Part shown: in pieces, positions 26,394 through 36,448 of the stretch
Layout: each line of letters starts with the position of its first letter
How positions within the stretch are numbered: position 1 is the first letter of the stretch
Assembly: GCF_024448505.1 (NCBI RefSeq)
Contig: NZ_JAMOHV010000001.1
Coordinates: forward strand, 186,001-250,000
DNA length: 64,000 nt
Direction of reading: 5' to 3'
Origin: Stutzerimonas degradans
GTDB lineage: Bacteria; Pseudomonadota; Gammaproteobacteria; Pseudomonadales; Pseudomonadaceae
Made by a program: the position numbers and the translations under genes
The notes under the pieces: generated by a model
What the model was told of the DNA's origin: nothing
What the model saw: the letters and a program-made list of their open reading frames with translations, nothing else
The model's database searches: none

Positions 26394-27173
26394 ATGAGAA
26401 TCATCAGCCTTGTCGCGCTCTTCCTGCTGCTGGCCGGCTGCGCCAGCGGGCCGCAGATCGACGACCGCTACCGCGCGGTCGGCCAGGACAGCCGGGTGCA
26501 GGTCATCGTGCTGCACTACACCTCCAGCGGTCTGGAGCATTCGCTGGCGCTGCTGACCGAGGGCGAAGTGAGCAGCCACTACCTGATCGGCGCCGCGCCG
26601 GCGACCATCTATCGCCTGGTCGACGAGGATCGCCGGGCCTGGCATGCCGGGCAGAGCGAGTGGAACGGGCGCACCTGGCTGAACTCCAGCTCCATCGGCA
26701 TCGAACTGGTCAATCGCGGCTACGTCGAGGGCGAGGATGGCCGGCGCCTCTGGTATCCGTATACGGATGAACAGATCGACGCGCTGGTGCTGCTGCTCAA
26801 GGACATCATGCAGCGCCACGGGCTCAAGCCCGGTGCCATCGTCGGCCACAGCGACATCGCGGCGCAGCGCAAGGTCGATCCCGGCCCGCTGTTCCCCTGG
26901 AAGCGCCTGGCCGATGCCGGCCTGGTGCCCTGGCCGGATGCCGCGGCGGTGGCGGCGCAGCGTGCGGCGTTTGCCGCGGCGCCGCCGGATATCGCCTGGT
27001 TCCAGCTGGCGCTGGAGCTGCAGGGCTACAAGGTGCCGCGCCACGGTGAGCTGGATGAGGCGACGCGCAACGTGCTCGCGGCGTTCCAGATGAAGTACCG
27101 CCCGACGCGCTACGACGGCGAGCCGGACGCCGAAACCGCCGCGCTGCTGCAGGTGCTTAACGGTACGCGCTGA
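26394..27173 (+). CDS. N-acetylmuramoyl-L-alanine amidase lipoprotein (AmpDh2/AmiD type)
   Basis: 259 residues from the ATG at 26394. A lipobox LLLAGC puts the acylated Cys at residue 16. The amidase_2 zinc site is seen in VIVLHYTSS (His), SSHYLIG, and HSDIAAQRKVDPG (His and Asp). A C-terminal peptidoglycan-binding domain (about 200-250, FQLALELQGYKVPRHGELDE) follows. It removes peptide stems from murein or anhydromuropeptides in the periplasm, affecting ampC induction. It is the syntenic counterpart of AmpDh2 next to kinB in P. aeruginosa and is convergent with kinB. Confidence 0.93.
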   Translation: MRIISLVALFLLLAGCASGPQIDDRYRAVGQDSRVQVIVLHYTSSGLEHSLALLTEGEVSSHYLIGAAPATIYRLVDEDRRAWHAGQSEWNGRTWLNSSSIGIELVNRGYVEGEDGRRLWYPYTDEQIDALVLLLKDIMQRHGLKPGAIVGHSDIAAQRKVDPGPLFPWKRLADAGLVPWPDAAAVAAQRAAFAAAPPDIAWFQLALELQGYKVPRHGELDEATRNVLAAFQMKYRPTRYDGEPDAETAALLQVLNGTR

Positions 27174-27182
27174 AGCCGACCG

Positions 27183-28966
27183 TCAGATCGGCAGGGCGAT
27201 GTAGAAGATCGTGCCGTGGCCGATGCGCGAATGCACGCCGATGCGCCCGCCATGCAGCTGGGCGATCTCCTTGCACAGCGCCAGGCCGAGCCCGGCACCG
27301 CCGCGGCGGCGGCCGATCTGCACGAACGGCTCGAAGATCCGCGCCTGCTGGCTGTAGGGAATACCCTCGCCGTTGTCCTCCACGCTGATGATCATCCGCT
27401 CGCCGTGATGGCGTGCCAGCAGGCGCACCTCGCCACCCTCCGGCGTATGGCGTAGGGCGTTGCTCAGCAGGTTGTCGAGCAGCCGCTCGATCTGCTGGCG
27501 ATCGAGCAGCAGGCTGGGCAGCGGCTGCTGCAGCTCCAGCTTAAGCTCGACATGGTGCTCGGCAGCGGCGACCACGAAGCGCTGGCGCGCGTCTTCGAGC
27601 AGCTGCGGAACGTCGCACGACTCTAGCTCCAGCTTCTGCTGGCCGCTCTGGTAGCGCGAGAAATTCAGCAGGTCGTTGATCAGCCGTACCAGCCGCTGCA
27701 TTTCCTCGTGCACGGTGCTCAGCAGGTCGGATTCGCGATTGTTGGGCGGGTAGTGCAGACGTTCGCGCAGCAGGCTGAAGGCCATCTGCATGCCGGTCAC
27801 CGGCGTGCGCAGCTCGTGGGAGGCGCGCAGCACGAATTCGTTGCGCACGCGCTCGAAGGTGCGCTGGTCGGTGACGTCGTGCAGCACCATCACAGCGCCG
27901 CTGATGCTGCCGTCGTGGTGGTTGACCGGGCTCATGCGCCAGGCCAGCAGTCGGCGTTCGCCATCGGCCTCGATCACCAGATCCTGCGGCGGCCCGGCGA
28001 GCGGCTTGTCGCTGAGCACCAGGCGCGCGGCCTCGTCCAGTTCCGGGTAGCCGAGCGCTTCGCCCAGGCTGCGGCCCAGATGCTCGCCTTCCCAGGCCAG
28101 CTGGCGCTGAGCGACCGGGTTGGCGTGCTCCAGGCAGCCGTGGCGGTCGATGATCAGCAGGCCGTCGTCGATGCTGTCGAGCAGTGCCTGCAGGCGCTGC
28201 TGGCCGTTCATCAAGGCCTGCACGTTGGTCTGCTTGAACTGGAACAACGCCTGCGCCATCAGGCCGAAGCGTCGGCTCAACGACGACAGCTCGGCGATGG
28301 GCGAGGTCGGCAGTTCGATGCCGAAGTCGCCGCGCCCGATCTGGTCGGCGGCTGCCGACAGCTGCTCGATCGGCGTGCCGAGGCGCCGGGCGAAGCTGTG
28401 CGCGGTGATGAAGCCGATCAGCAGTACGGCGATGCCGGTCAGGCCGAGCAGGCCGGCCAGCAGCATGGCGCGTTCGCGGCTGCGTACCTCGGTGTCGCGG
28501 ATTGTCGCGTAGGCGCTCTGCTGCATGTCCACCATCAGGGTGCGGACCTGATTGAAGGCCTGGCTCAGCTCGTTTTCCTCCAGCAGCGTCCAGCCCTCGC
28601 TGCGCGGCGCATCCAGCACCAGCAGGAAGCTCGCGTAGGCGCTGGCGATGCTCTGGAAGGCCTGACGGTCGTCGTCGTTGCGCGCGCTCTGCATGCCGCG
28701 TTCCAGCGACGACTGGAAAGCCGCACGCGCCGCGCCCAGCGACTCGTGATCGCGGTGGTCGCGCAGCAGAATGATCAGGTGGTTGCCGAGCGCCTGGCGC
28801 AGCTGCTGGTTGATTTCGATGATGCCGAAGTTGTCGCGGATCAGGTGCTCCTGGCTCTTGGCCATCTGCATGACGCTGACCAGCGCCAGCAGCAGGCCGA
28901 GCAGCGCTACCGTCATCAGCGCCGAGAAACCCAGGAACAGCCGGGTTCTCAGCTTCATCTGCAGCT

Positions 28967-28970
<4 letters not shown>
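27183..28970 (-). CDS. kinB: Sensor histidine kinase KinB
   Basis: 595 residues. Two membrane helices (about 11-33 and 168-190) flank a periplasmic helical sensor; a HAMP (about 190-245), a PAS domain (about 260-370), HisKA and HATPase_c follow. The phospho-acceptor is H385 in RASHELRTP and P390 follows. Both positions match the H385 and P390 known to control kinase and phosphatase activity in P. aeruginosa KinB. ATP-binding motifs: LLDNLLSNALRHTP, VEDNGEGIPY, GAGLGLALCKE. KinB mainly dephosphorylates AlgB and so restrains alginate and virulence genes. It overlaps algB by 4 bp. Confidence 0.96.
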
Positions 28971-30313
<1,343 letters not shown>

Positions 30314-30583
30314 GAATGCTCCTTCCGGGTCGCGATATTGATGCGGCAAGCGGCACTGGCGGGACGCGCCCGTGCGGTGCCGAAGGCGAGTTCTTTAGTC
30401 TATGAAAAGTCTTGCAAGTTGCACGGTGCGCCGTCGTCGTTCCGGCAGCCGGTGTGGCGCGGAACGGGCGGCGGGCGCCAGCCTCTGATTTAGAGGACGC
30501 AGGCGGCGCGGCAGCGCCGGTACGTGGCCTGCGATCGATCATCTTTCACCGACGCCCGGCGCCGGTCACAGGAGCAATCCGCC

Positions 30584-31015
30584 ATGAATCCAGCCACGCA
30601 GCAACTCAATGAACTGATCGAGATAACCCGCGACGGGCAGCGTTTCTACCAGCATGCGATCGACGAAGTAAAGGATGTCGATCTGCAGCATCTGTTCCGC
30701 GATATGGCACAGGCCAAGACTCAGGTAATCCAGGCGCTGGCGGTCAAGGTGGCGGCCTGCCACGAGCAGCCGGCGCAGGGCGGCACGCTCACCGGGCGCC
30801 TGAACGAGCTGTACACCGATGCCCGCGCACACCTGGGCAATGCCGATGGTGCCTATGTCGAGCAGCTGTTGCAGACCGAGGAGCGCATCCTGCGCGTGTT
30901 TGAGGATGCGCTGCCGGATGCCCAGCCGGACGTGCGCGCGCTGCTGGCGGTGGAACTGCCGAAGCTGCGTGCCTGCCATGCGCGCATGCGCCAGTTGCAG
31001 GAGGCGCGCTCCTGA
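30584..31015 (+). CDS. Four-helix protein of the PA2169/DUF2383 type
   Basis: 143 residues starting MNPATQQLNELIEITRDGQR. It is wholly helical, with the ferritin-like DUF2383 pattern: an N-terminal LNELIEITRDGQRFYQHA helix, then FRDMAQAKTQVIQALA, and repeated HARMRQL-type ends. There is no signal peptide. Homologues are often induced under anaerobic or stress conditions in pseudomonads (family knowledge). The gene is divergent from algB with 270 bp between, and has a GGAG ribosome-binding site. Function unknown. Confidence 0.8.
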   Translation: MNPATQQLNELIEITRDGQRFYQHAIDEVKDVDLQHLFRDMAQAKTQVIQALAVKVAACHEQPAQGGTLTGRLNELYTDARAHLGNADGAYVEQLLQTEERILRVFEDALPDAQPDVRALLAVELPKLRACHARMRQLQEARS

Positions 31016-31084
31016 GCGGAGCCGATCATGCAAAACGCACGGGTCGGCGAGGCGGCTCGTGCAAAATCAAGGGAAGGATTCTCG

Positions 31085-31135
31085 TTTGCTGTTTATAAGT
31101 TATTGAATATAAAGGATTATTTTTTGATGTGAGGC
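31085..31135. promoter_or_regulatory. AT-rich stretch upstream of a sigma-54 promoter
   Basis: About 50 bp of strikingly AT-rich DNA (e.g. TTATAAGTTATTGAATATAA, TTATTTTTTGATG) in otherwise 65% GC sequence, ending just before the -24 element. TTTTTTGATG resembles part of an IHF site. An IHF or activator-bending region is the likely role (inference). Confidence 0.45.
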
Positions 31136-31151
31136 TGGCACGCGGGCTGCA
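31136..31151 (+). promoter_or_regulatory. Sigma-54 (-24/-12) promoter
   Basis: TGGCACGCGGGCTGCA matches the sigma-54 consensus TGGCACG-N4-TTGCA at every key position except one T, with GG and GC separated by exactly 10 bases. Transcription would start near 31163, about 34 nt before the ATG of the 78-residue gene that follows. Confidence 0.82.
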
Positions 31152-31196
31152 ATGTCTAGGGCAAATCGCCTACGACATGCTTAGAAGGAGTTGAGG

Positions 31197-31433
31197 ATGA
31201 ACCGCGAAGCCCGCTTGTCCCTGGCCAGCAAAGGATTGCTTGGCGCCGCAGTGGTGACCTTGATCATGGGAGCCAAACAGCCGATGGACGAACCGCTCAG
31301 CCAGCAGCAGCCGGACGCCGCGGAACGAATCCAGCTGTATGACGCTCAACCTAGTGAGATCACGCTGACCGGCCGGGCACCGCAATCACTCGACTTGCAC
31401 CAGCCGCGCTCGGAGCAGCGCTGGGTCTTCTGA
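31197..31433 (+). CDS. Small protein of 78 residues behind a sigma-54 promoter
   Basis: ATG at 31197 with GAAGGAG at 31184-31190. It starts MNREARLSLASKGLLGAAVV: a basic N-terminus and one hydrophobic helix (about 12-26) that could be a membrane anchor or uncleaved signal, then a polar, Gln- and Pro-rich tail ending SEQRWVF. I do not recognise a family. The sigma-54 promoter directly upstream makes it a controlled gene and not a chance frame. The nearby algB encodes a sigma-54-type activator, but a regulatory link is speculation. Confidence 0.7.
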   Translation: MNREARLSLASKGLLGAAVVTLIMGAKQPMDEPLSQQQPDAAERIQLYDAQPSEITLTGRAPQSLDLHQPRSEQRWVF

Positions 31434-31542
31434 AGCAGGGAGTTTGCAGGCGAACCGGCAGGGATGCGTAGAAAAAACTCGTAGTTGATCGTGCCCTGGC
31501 CGGTCCGTCGAGAACCGATCCTGAACCGAGAGGAGTCGCACC

Positions 31543-31713
31543 ATGCTGAGTTGGGCTATCACTTTCCTGATCATCGCCATCATCGCCGCGGTACTGGGCT
31601 TCGGTGGCATCGCAGGCACCGCTACAGGTATCGCCAAGATCCTGTTTGTGGTCTTCCTGGTGCTGTTCGTGGCATCGCTGATCTTCGGGCGAGGACGCGG
31701 TCCGCGCGTCTGA
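31543..31713 (+). CDS. DUF1328 small membrane protein (YtjA-like)
   Basis: 56 residues, ATG at 31543 with AGAGGAG upstream. Two hydrophobic helices with a Gly-rich turn: [19 protein letters not shown], then [15 protein letters not shown], ending FGRGRGPRV. This is the standard DUF1328 sequence. Members are stress-associated inner-membrane proteins of unknown function. A hairpin follows 8 bp after the stop. Confidence 0.93.
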   Translation: MLSWAITFLIIAIIAAVLGFGGIAGTATGIAKILFVVFLVLFVASLIFGRGRGPRV

Positions 31714-32090
31714 CGGGATGAAGCCGCCCGTAGCGGGCGGCTCCACACCGAGGAGCGGAAACGGCACAGGACGCCAGAGTTCTTTCGAGGTGCGCGTAGC
31801 GCGCCTCAACAGCGGCGCCGACGCAACGCTCGGCGCCGAGGGAAGCAGCCCCGACAAGGGGTGAACCAGGGGGACGGGTTGCTCTGCATGGCGGCGTGAC
31901 CCAGGGGTACAGGGAGTACCTTCGGCAACGGTCCGGGTTCGGCTGGTGCTGCGCGCCGGAGCATGGTCATCGCTCCGGCGCGCGGCCCTATCGTCGCTTT
32001 GTCCACTTCGCGGATTTTTCCCTCGCTGTCGCTCTATCCTCCCGGCATGACGCGGCTATCATCGCTGCCTGTCGAAAGAGGGGGATGCAC
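31714..32090. other. Non-coding stretch rich in hairpins
   Basis: 377 bp without a credible gene. It holds at least four strong inverted repeats: 31722-31742 (9-bp arms), 31787-31807 (9-bp arms with one G-U pair), 31813-31838 (8-bp arms), and 31951-31983 (12-bp perfect arms, 9-base loop). Smaller ones are at 31848-31862 and 31906-31920. The first may terminate the DUF1328 transcript. The rest could belong to a structured leader of the next gene or a small RNA; none has a T-run directly after it. A possible -10 TATCAT is at about 32057. Confidence 0.5.
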
Positions 32091-33320
32091 ATGCTCAACG
32101 GCCTCTGGCTGGGCTTTTTCCTGGTTGCCGCCGCCGCCGCCCTGGCGCGCTGGCTGCTTGGCGGCGATCCGGCGGTGTTCGCCGCGCTGGTGGAAAGCCT
32201 GTTCGCAATGGCCAGGCTGGCCGTGGAAGTGATGATTCTTCTGTTCGGCACGCTGACGCTGTGGCTGGGCTTTCTGCGCATTGCCGAGCAGGCCGGACTG
32301 GTGGAACTGCTGGCGCGGCTGCTCGGCCCGCTGTTCCGTCGACTGATGCCCGAGGTGCCGGCCGGGCATCCGGCGCTGGGGCTGATCACCCTCAACTTCG
32401 CCGCCAACGGCCTGGGGCTGGACAACGCCGCCACGCCCATCGGCCTCAAGGCGATGCGCTCGCTGCAGGAGCTCAACCCGTCGAGCACCACGGCGAGCAA
32501 CGCGCAGATTCTCTTTCTGGTGCTCAACGCCTCGTCGCTGACACTGCTGCCGGTGTCGATCTTCATGTACCGCGTGCAGCAGGGTGCCGAGGACCCGACT
32601 CTGGTGTTCCTGCCGATCCTGCTCGCCACCAGCGCCTCGACTCTGGTCGGGCTGCTGTCGGTGGCGCTGATGCAGCGCCTGCGCCTGTGGGACCCGGTGG
32701 TGCTGGCCTACCTGATTCCCGGTGCGCTGCTGCTCGGCGCATTCATGGCGCTGCTGGCGAGCCTGTCGGCGACCGCGCTGGCGTCGCTGTCCTCGCTGCT
32801 GGGCAACCTCACGCTGTTCGGCCTGATCGTGGTCTTCGTGGTGGTCGGCGCGCTGCGCAAGGTGCCGGTCTACGAGAGCTTCGTCGAAGGCGCGAAGGAA
32901 GGCTTCGACGTGGCCAAGAGCCTGCTGCCGTATCTGGTCGCCATGCTGGTGGCGGTCGGTGCGCTGCGCGCATCCGGCGCCCTGGATTTCGGCCTGGACG
33001 GCATTCGCTGGCTGGTCGAGACGCTGGGCTGGGACACCCGTTTCGTCGATGCGCTGCCGACCGCATTGGTCAAGCCGTTCTCCGGCTCTGCGGCGCGCGC
33101 CATGCTGATCGAAACCATGCAGAACCACGGCGTCGATAGCTTCCCGGCGCTGGTCGCGGCGACGGTGCAGGGCAGCACCGAGACGACCTTCTATGTGCTG
33201 GCGGTGTACTTCGGCGCCGTCGGCATCCAGCGCGCGCGGCATGCGGTGGGCTGTGCGCTGCTGGCGGATCTGGCCGGTGTGATCGCGGCGATTCTGGTGT
33301 GCTACTGGTTCTTCGGCTGA
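32091..33320 (+). CDS. Nucleoside-recognition (Gate) domain membrane protein, fused SpmA/SpmB type
   Basis: 409 residues from the ATG at 32091, with AGAGGGGG ending 6 bases before; an ATG at 32085 overlaps that site. About 10 transmembrane helices. The first half carries the SpmA-like segment LITLNFAANGLGLDNAATP and the second half the SpmB-like QGSTETTFYVLAVYFGAVG. In Bacillus these halves are separate spore-maturation proteins SpmA and SpmB; in non-sporulating Gram-negatives the fused form is common and its substrate is unknown. It is monocistronic and convergent with the AbrB-family gene. Confidence 0.9.
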   Translation: MLNGLWLGFFLVAAAAALARWLLGGDPAVFAALVESLFAMARLAVEVMILLFGTLTLWLGFLRIAEQAGLVELLARLLGPLFRRLMPEVPAGHPALGLITLNFAANGLGLDNAATPIGLKAMRSLQELNPSSTTASNAQILFLVLNASSLTLLPVSIFMYRVQQGAEDPTLVFLPILLATSASTLVGLLSVALMQRLRLWDPVVLAYLIPGALLLGAFMALLASLSATALASLSSLLGNLTLFGLIVVFVVVGALRKVPVYESFVEGAKEGFDVAKSLLPYLVAMLVAVGALRASGALDFGLDGIRWLVETLGWDTRFVDALPTALVKPFSGSAARAMLIETMQNHGVDSFPALVAATVQGSTETTFYVLAVYFGAVGIQRARHAVGCALLADLAGVIAAILVCYWFFG

Positions 33321-33360
33321 AACCGCATCGGTGGCAAACGCAATGACTGCGCTTGGTGCC

Positions 33361-33388
33361 AAAAAAGAGCCCGCCTGGCGGCGGGCTA
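33361..33388 (-). terminator. Rho-independent terminator of the opdH-tct-abrB operon
   Basis: Perfect 8-bp stem AGCCCGCC/GGCGGGCT (33368-33375 with 33380-33387) followed on the minus strand by TCTTTTTT. The stop codon of the last minus-strand gene lies inside the stem, so termination is immediate. On the plus strand it can also limit read-through from the Gate-domain gene. Confidence 0.85.
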
Positions 33389-34408
33389 AAGCGTGGCTCG
33401 TTGCCAGAGCCGAAACAACGGCTCGGCGAGAAACATCACCAGAAACAGCCTGAGCACCTGCACCGCAGTTACCAGCGCCACCGACAGCTGCAGCGCCTCG
33501 GCGGTCAGGCACAGCTCGGTGATGCCGCCGGGCATCATCCCCAGCATCAGCGAAGTCTCATCCAGCGCCGTCGCCCAGCCGAGCCCGGCGGCCAGCGCCA
33601 CGGCGACCAGCATGGCCGTCAGCGTGAACAGCAGCACGCGCAACAGAAACAGCGGCGCAGTGCGGAAGAACGCGCGATCGAAGTGGCAGGCCAGCGACGA
33701 GCCGATCAGCCATTGGCCGACCTGCCCCAAGCCGTCCGGCAGGCCGACGTGCAGGTCGAATCCGGAGCTGGCCAGCGCGCAGGCGGTCAGCGGGCCGAGC
33801 ATCCACGGGTTGGGCTGGCCGCACCGCCGCCAGAGCAGCGCCAGCAGACCGCCGGCGGGCAGCAGCACGGCCAGCCAGAACCCGTCGACCGGCAGCGGCG
33901 CAGGTGGCTGGACCGGCGGCAGGCTCCAGGTGAAGAACGCCGGAATCACCAGCACCACCAGCAGCATGCGCAGGCTGTGCGCGGCGGCGACGCGGCCGGG
34001 GTTGGCGGCGTGGCGGCTGGCGAGGTTGACCATCTCGCTGGCACCGCCCGGCATGCTGGCGAAGTAGGCGGTGGCGCGGTCGCAGCCGCCGCGCGAGAGA
34101 ATGAACATGCCGATCAGGCTCAGCGCCAGGGTGCCGAGCGCGCCGGCGAGGATCGCGCCGAAGTGCGCCAGCACCTCGCCCAGCACCTCGCCGGTGAAGT
34201 GCAGGCCGATGGCGCTGGCGACGATCCATTGCCCGGCCTGACGCCCGCGCGGCATCTCTGCCACCAGCCAGCCGCTGCAGCGCACCGCGATCACTGCCAG
34301 CAGCGAGCCGACCATCCACGGCAGCGGCCAGCCGGCCAGGCTCGCCAGCCAGCCGCCGACGGCACCGATCAGCGGCGTCGCCCACCAGGCCGGCAGCCGC
34401 TGGCGCAT
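33386..34408 (-). CDS. AbrB-family (AbrB duplication) membrane protein
   Basis: 340 residues with about 10 hydrophobic helices in two similar halves. Each half has the Gly/Pro-rich signature of the family: FASMPGGASEMVNLA in the first and GMMPGGITELCL in the second. Despite the AbrB label it has no DNA-binding domain; E. coli AbrB was once described as a regulator of aidB. It starts 1 bp after the tctA stop, so it belongs to the opdH-tctCBA operon. That suggests a transport or accessory role for tricarboxylates (inference); P. aeruginosa has a homologue in the same place. Confidence 0.88.
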   Translation of the reverse strand: MRQRLPAWWATPLIGAVGGWLASLAGWPLPWMVGSLLAVIAVRCSGWLVAEMPRGRQAGQWIVASAIGLHFTGEVLGEVLAHFGAILAGALGTLALSLIGMFILSRGGCDRATAYFASMPGGASEMVNLASRHAANPGRVAAAHSLRMLLVVLVIPAFFTWSLPPVQPPAPLPVDGFWLAVLLPAGGLLALLWRRCGQPNPWMLGPLTACALASSGFDLHVGLPDGLGQVGQWLIGSSLACHFDRAFFRTAPLFLLRVLLFTLTAMLVAVALAAGLGWATALDETSLMLGMMPGGITELCLTAEALQLSVALVTAVQVLRLFLVMFLAEPLFRLWQRATL

Positions 34409-34409
34409 G

Positions 34410-35924
34410 TCAGGCCTGCGCCTCGATCACGCTGCCGCGGCGGCGCTTGAGGTACCAGCGCAGCGCCGGCATACCGAGCATCGCCACGGTCAGCGCCCAC
34501 AACGCCAGGGTGATCGGGCTGCCCCAGAGGATGCCCAGCTCGCCGTTGGAGATCGACAGCGCACGGCGCAGGTTGTCTTCCATCATCTCTCCGAGCACGA
34601 AGCCGAGGATCAGCGCCGACAGCGGGAAGTCCAGCTTGCGCAGCAGGTAACCGAACACACCGAGGCCGACCATCAGCACCAGGTCGAAGGTGGTGCTGTG
34701 CACAGAGTAGACGCCGACCATGCTGATCACCGTGATCGCCGGCACCAGCACCCAGTTCGGCACGGCGAGCATGCGCGAGAACAGGCCGACCAGCGGGATG
34801 TTCATCACCAGCAGGATCACGTTGCCGATGAACAGCGAAGCGATCAGGCCCCAGACCACGTCCGGCTGCTGTTCGAACAGCAGCGGGCCGGGGGTGATGT
34901 TGTACAGCGTCAGCGCGCCGATCATCACCGCGGTGGTGCCCGAACCCGGCACGCCGAGGGTCAGCATGGGGATCAGCGAGCCGCAGGCCGAGGCGTTGTT
35001 GGCCGCTTCCGGCGCCGCCAGGCCGCGCAGGTCGCCATCACCGAAGCGGCCCTTGGCACCGGCCATGCGCTTCTCGCTCATGTAGGTCATGGCGCTGGCG
35101 ATGGTCGCCCCGGCGCCCGGCAGCGTACCAATGATGAAGCCGGCCACGGCGCTGCGCAGCATGGTCCAGAAGGTCAGGCAGAATTCCTTGAAGTTGAACA
35201 GCAGCCGCCCGCTGGCCTTGACCACCTGCTGGCCGCTGTGGGTCTTCTCCAGCATCAGCAGGATCTCGCTGACGCTGAAGAAGCCGATCACCACGATGAC
35301 GAACTGGATGCCGTCGGACAGGCTGACGCTGTCGAAGGTGAAACGGTAGACACCGGTGGTCGAATCCACGCCCACCGTGGCCAGCGCCAGGCCCATCAGC
35401 GCGGCCATCAGCGTCTTCACTGGCTTGTCGCCGACCATGCCGCCGAGGCAGGCGATGGCGAAGATCATCAGCACGAAATACTCCGCCGGGCCGAACGCCA
35501 CCGCCCATTTCGCCAGCAGCGGAGCGAACAGCACCACGCCGCAGGTGGCGATGAAACTGCCGACGAACGAACTCACCGCCGACAGCGACAACGCAATGCC
35601 GGCCTTGCCCTGACGCGCCAGCGGATAGCCGTCGAGGGTGGTCATCACCGCCGCAGCGTCGCCCGGCACGTTGAGCAGGATCGCCGAGATGCGCCCGCCG
35701 TATTCGCAGCCCAGGTACACCGCGGCGAGCAGGATCAGCGCCGTCTCCGGTGGCAGGCCGAGGGCGAAGGCCAGCGGCAGCAGCAGCGCCACGCCGTTGA
35801 TCGGGCCGAGCCCCGGCAGCAGGCCGACCACGGTGCCGACGAAGGCGCCGAACAGCGCCACCAGCAGGTTGGTCGGCCGGGTGGCGACATCAAAGCCCTG
35901 CAGCAAGAAATTCAAAGTTTCCAT
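34410..35924 (-). CDS. tctA: Tripartite tricarboxylate transporter, large permease TctA
   Basis: 504 residues with about 12 membrane segments. TctA signatures: GLLPGLGPINGVALLLPLA near the N-terminus, LLAAVYLGCEYGGRISAIL, and the repeated GTLPGAGATIASAMTYMSEK. Secondary transporter core that couples citrate or related tricarboxylate uptake to a cation gradient. It lies 1 bp from tctB and 1 bp from the AbrB-family gene. Confidence 0.96.
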   Translation of the reverse strand: METLNFLLQGFDVATRPTNLLVALFGAFVGTVVGLLPGLGPINGVALLLPLAFALGLPPETALILLAAVYLGCEYGGRISAILLNVPGDAAAVMTTLDGYPLARQGKAGIALSLSAVSSFVGSFIATCGVVLFAPLLAKWAVAFGPAEYFVLMIFAIACLGGMVGDKPVKTLMAALMGLALATVGVDSTTGVYRFTFDSVSLSDGIQFVIVVIGFFSVSEILLMLEKTHSGQQVVKASGRLLFNFKEFCLTFWTMLRSAVAGFIIGTLPGAGATIASAMTYMSEKRMAGAKGRFGDGDLRGLAAPEAANNASACGSLIPMLTLGVPGSGTTAVMIGALTLYNITPGPLLFEQQPDVVWGLIASLFIGNVILLVMNIPLVGLFSRMLAVPNWVLVPAITVISMVGVYSVHSTTFDLVLMVGLGVFGYLLRKLDFPLSALILGFVLGEMMEDNLRRALSISNGELGILWGSPITLALWALTVAMLGMPALRWYLKRRRGSVIEAQA

Positions 35925-35925
35925 A

Positions 35926-36369
35926 TCAGCTCTCCAGCAGCCGCAGCAGGCCGAGCGGCAGCGGCACGTCCAGCAGGTAATCGAACAGCCCGTAGAGCAG
36001 CACGCCGAGCAGCGCGCCGCTGATCAGGCTGGGCCACAGGCGACCGTTGAACAGCAGGCCGAGGGCAAAGCCGGTCAGCGCGGTGCTGATGACGAAACCC
36101 AGGGTTTCGAACAGCAGCGCGTAGGCCAGCAGCGCCAGCACGCAGAGCACCGCGCGCACGGCGCCCGGAGAGTCGAATGCCGGCGTCGGTTCACCCTGCG
36201 GCTTGAGCAGCAGCCATAGGGCGCCGCAGCCCATCAGCAACAGCAGCAGCAGCGGGTAGGCGCGTGGGCCGACCGGGTCGTAGGCGAAGGGCGCCTCGAA
36301 GCCCCAGGCGAGCAGGGCGAGGCCGGCGCAGGCGAGCAGCCACAGCGCGGCGAAGACACGTACGTACAT
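35926..36369 (-). CDS. tctB: Tripartite tricarboxylate transporter, small permease TctB
   Basis: 147 residues from the ATG at 36369; a longer frame upstream adds a low-complexity Ala/Arg stretch and is rejected. Four hydrophobic helices typical of TctB, with YDPVGPRAYPLLLLLLMG after the first. It partners TctA in the inner membrane. It is placed between tctC and tctA as in Salmonella and Pseudomonas tct operons. Confidence 0.94.
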   Translation of the reverse strand: MYVRVFAALWLLACAGLALLAWGFEAPFAYDPVGPRAYPLLLLLLMGCGALWLLLKPQGEPTPAFDSPGAVRAVLCVLALLAYALLFETLGFVISTALTGFALGLLFNGRLWPSLISGALLGVLLYGLFDYLLDVPLPLGLLRLLES

Positions 36370-36448
36370 GACGGGATACCTCAAGGATGCGGCCGCCCGA
36401 GCGTTGCGGGCGAGCCGTGCGGCCCGCGGGCGCGGGCCGGTTCTGGCG

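Noticed and set aside
31360..32006. Minus-strand frames covering the hairpin-rich intergenic region
   Set aside because: Composition and overlap with DUF1328 and inverted repeats argue for non-coding DNA; no ribosome-binding sites precede them.
34407..36023. Plus-strand frame of 538 codons rich in His, Gln and Arg
   Set aside because: Shadow of tctA on the opposite strand; no domain can be recognised.
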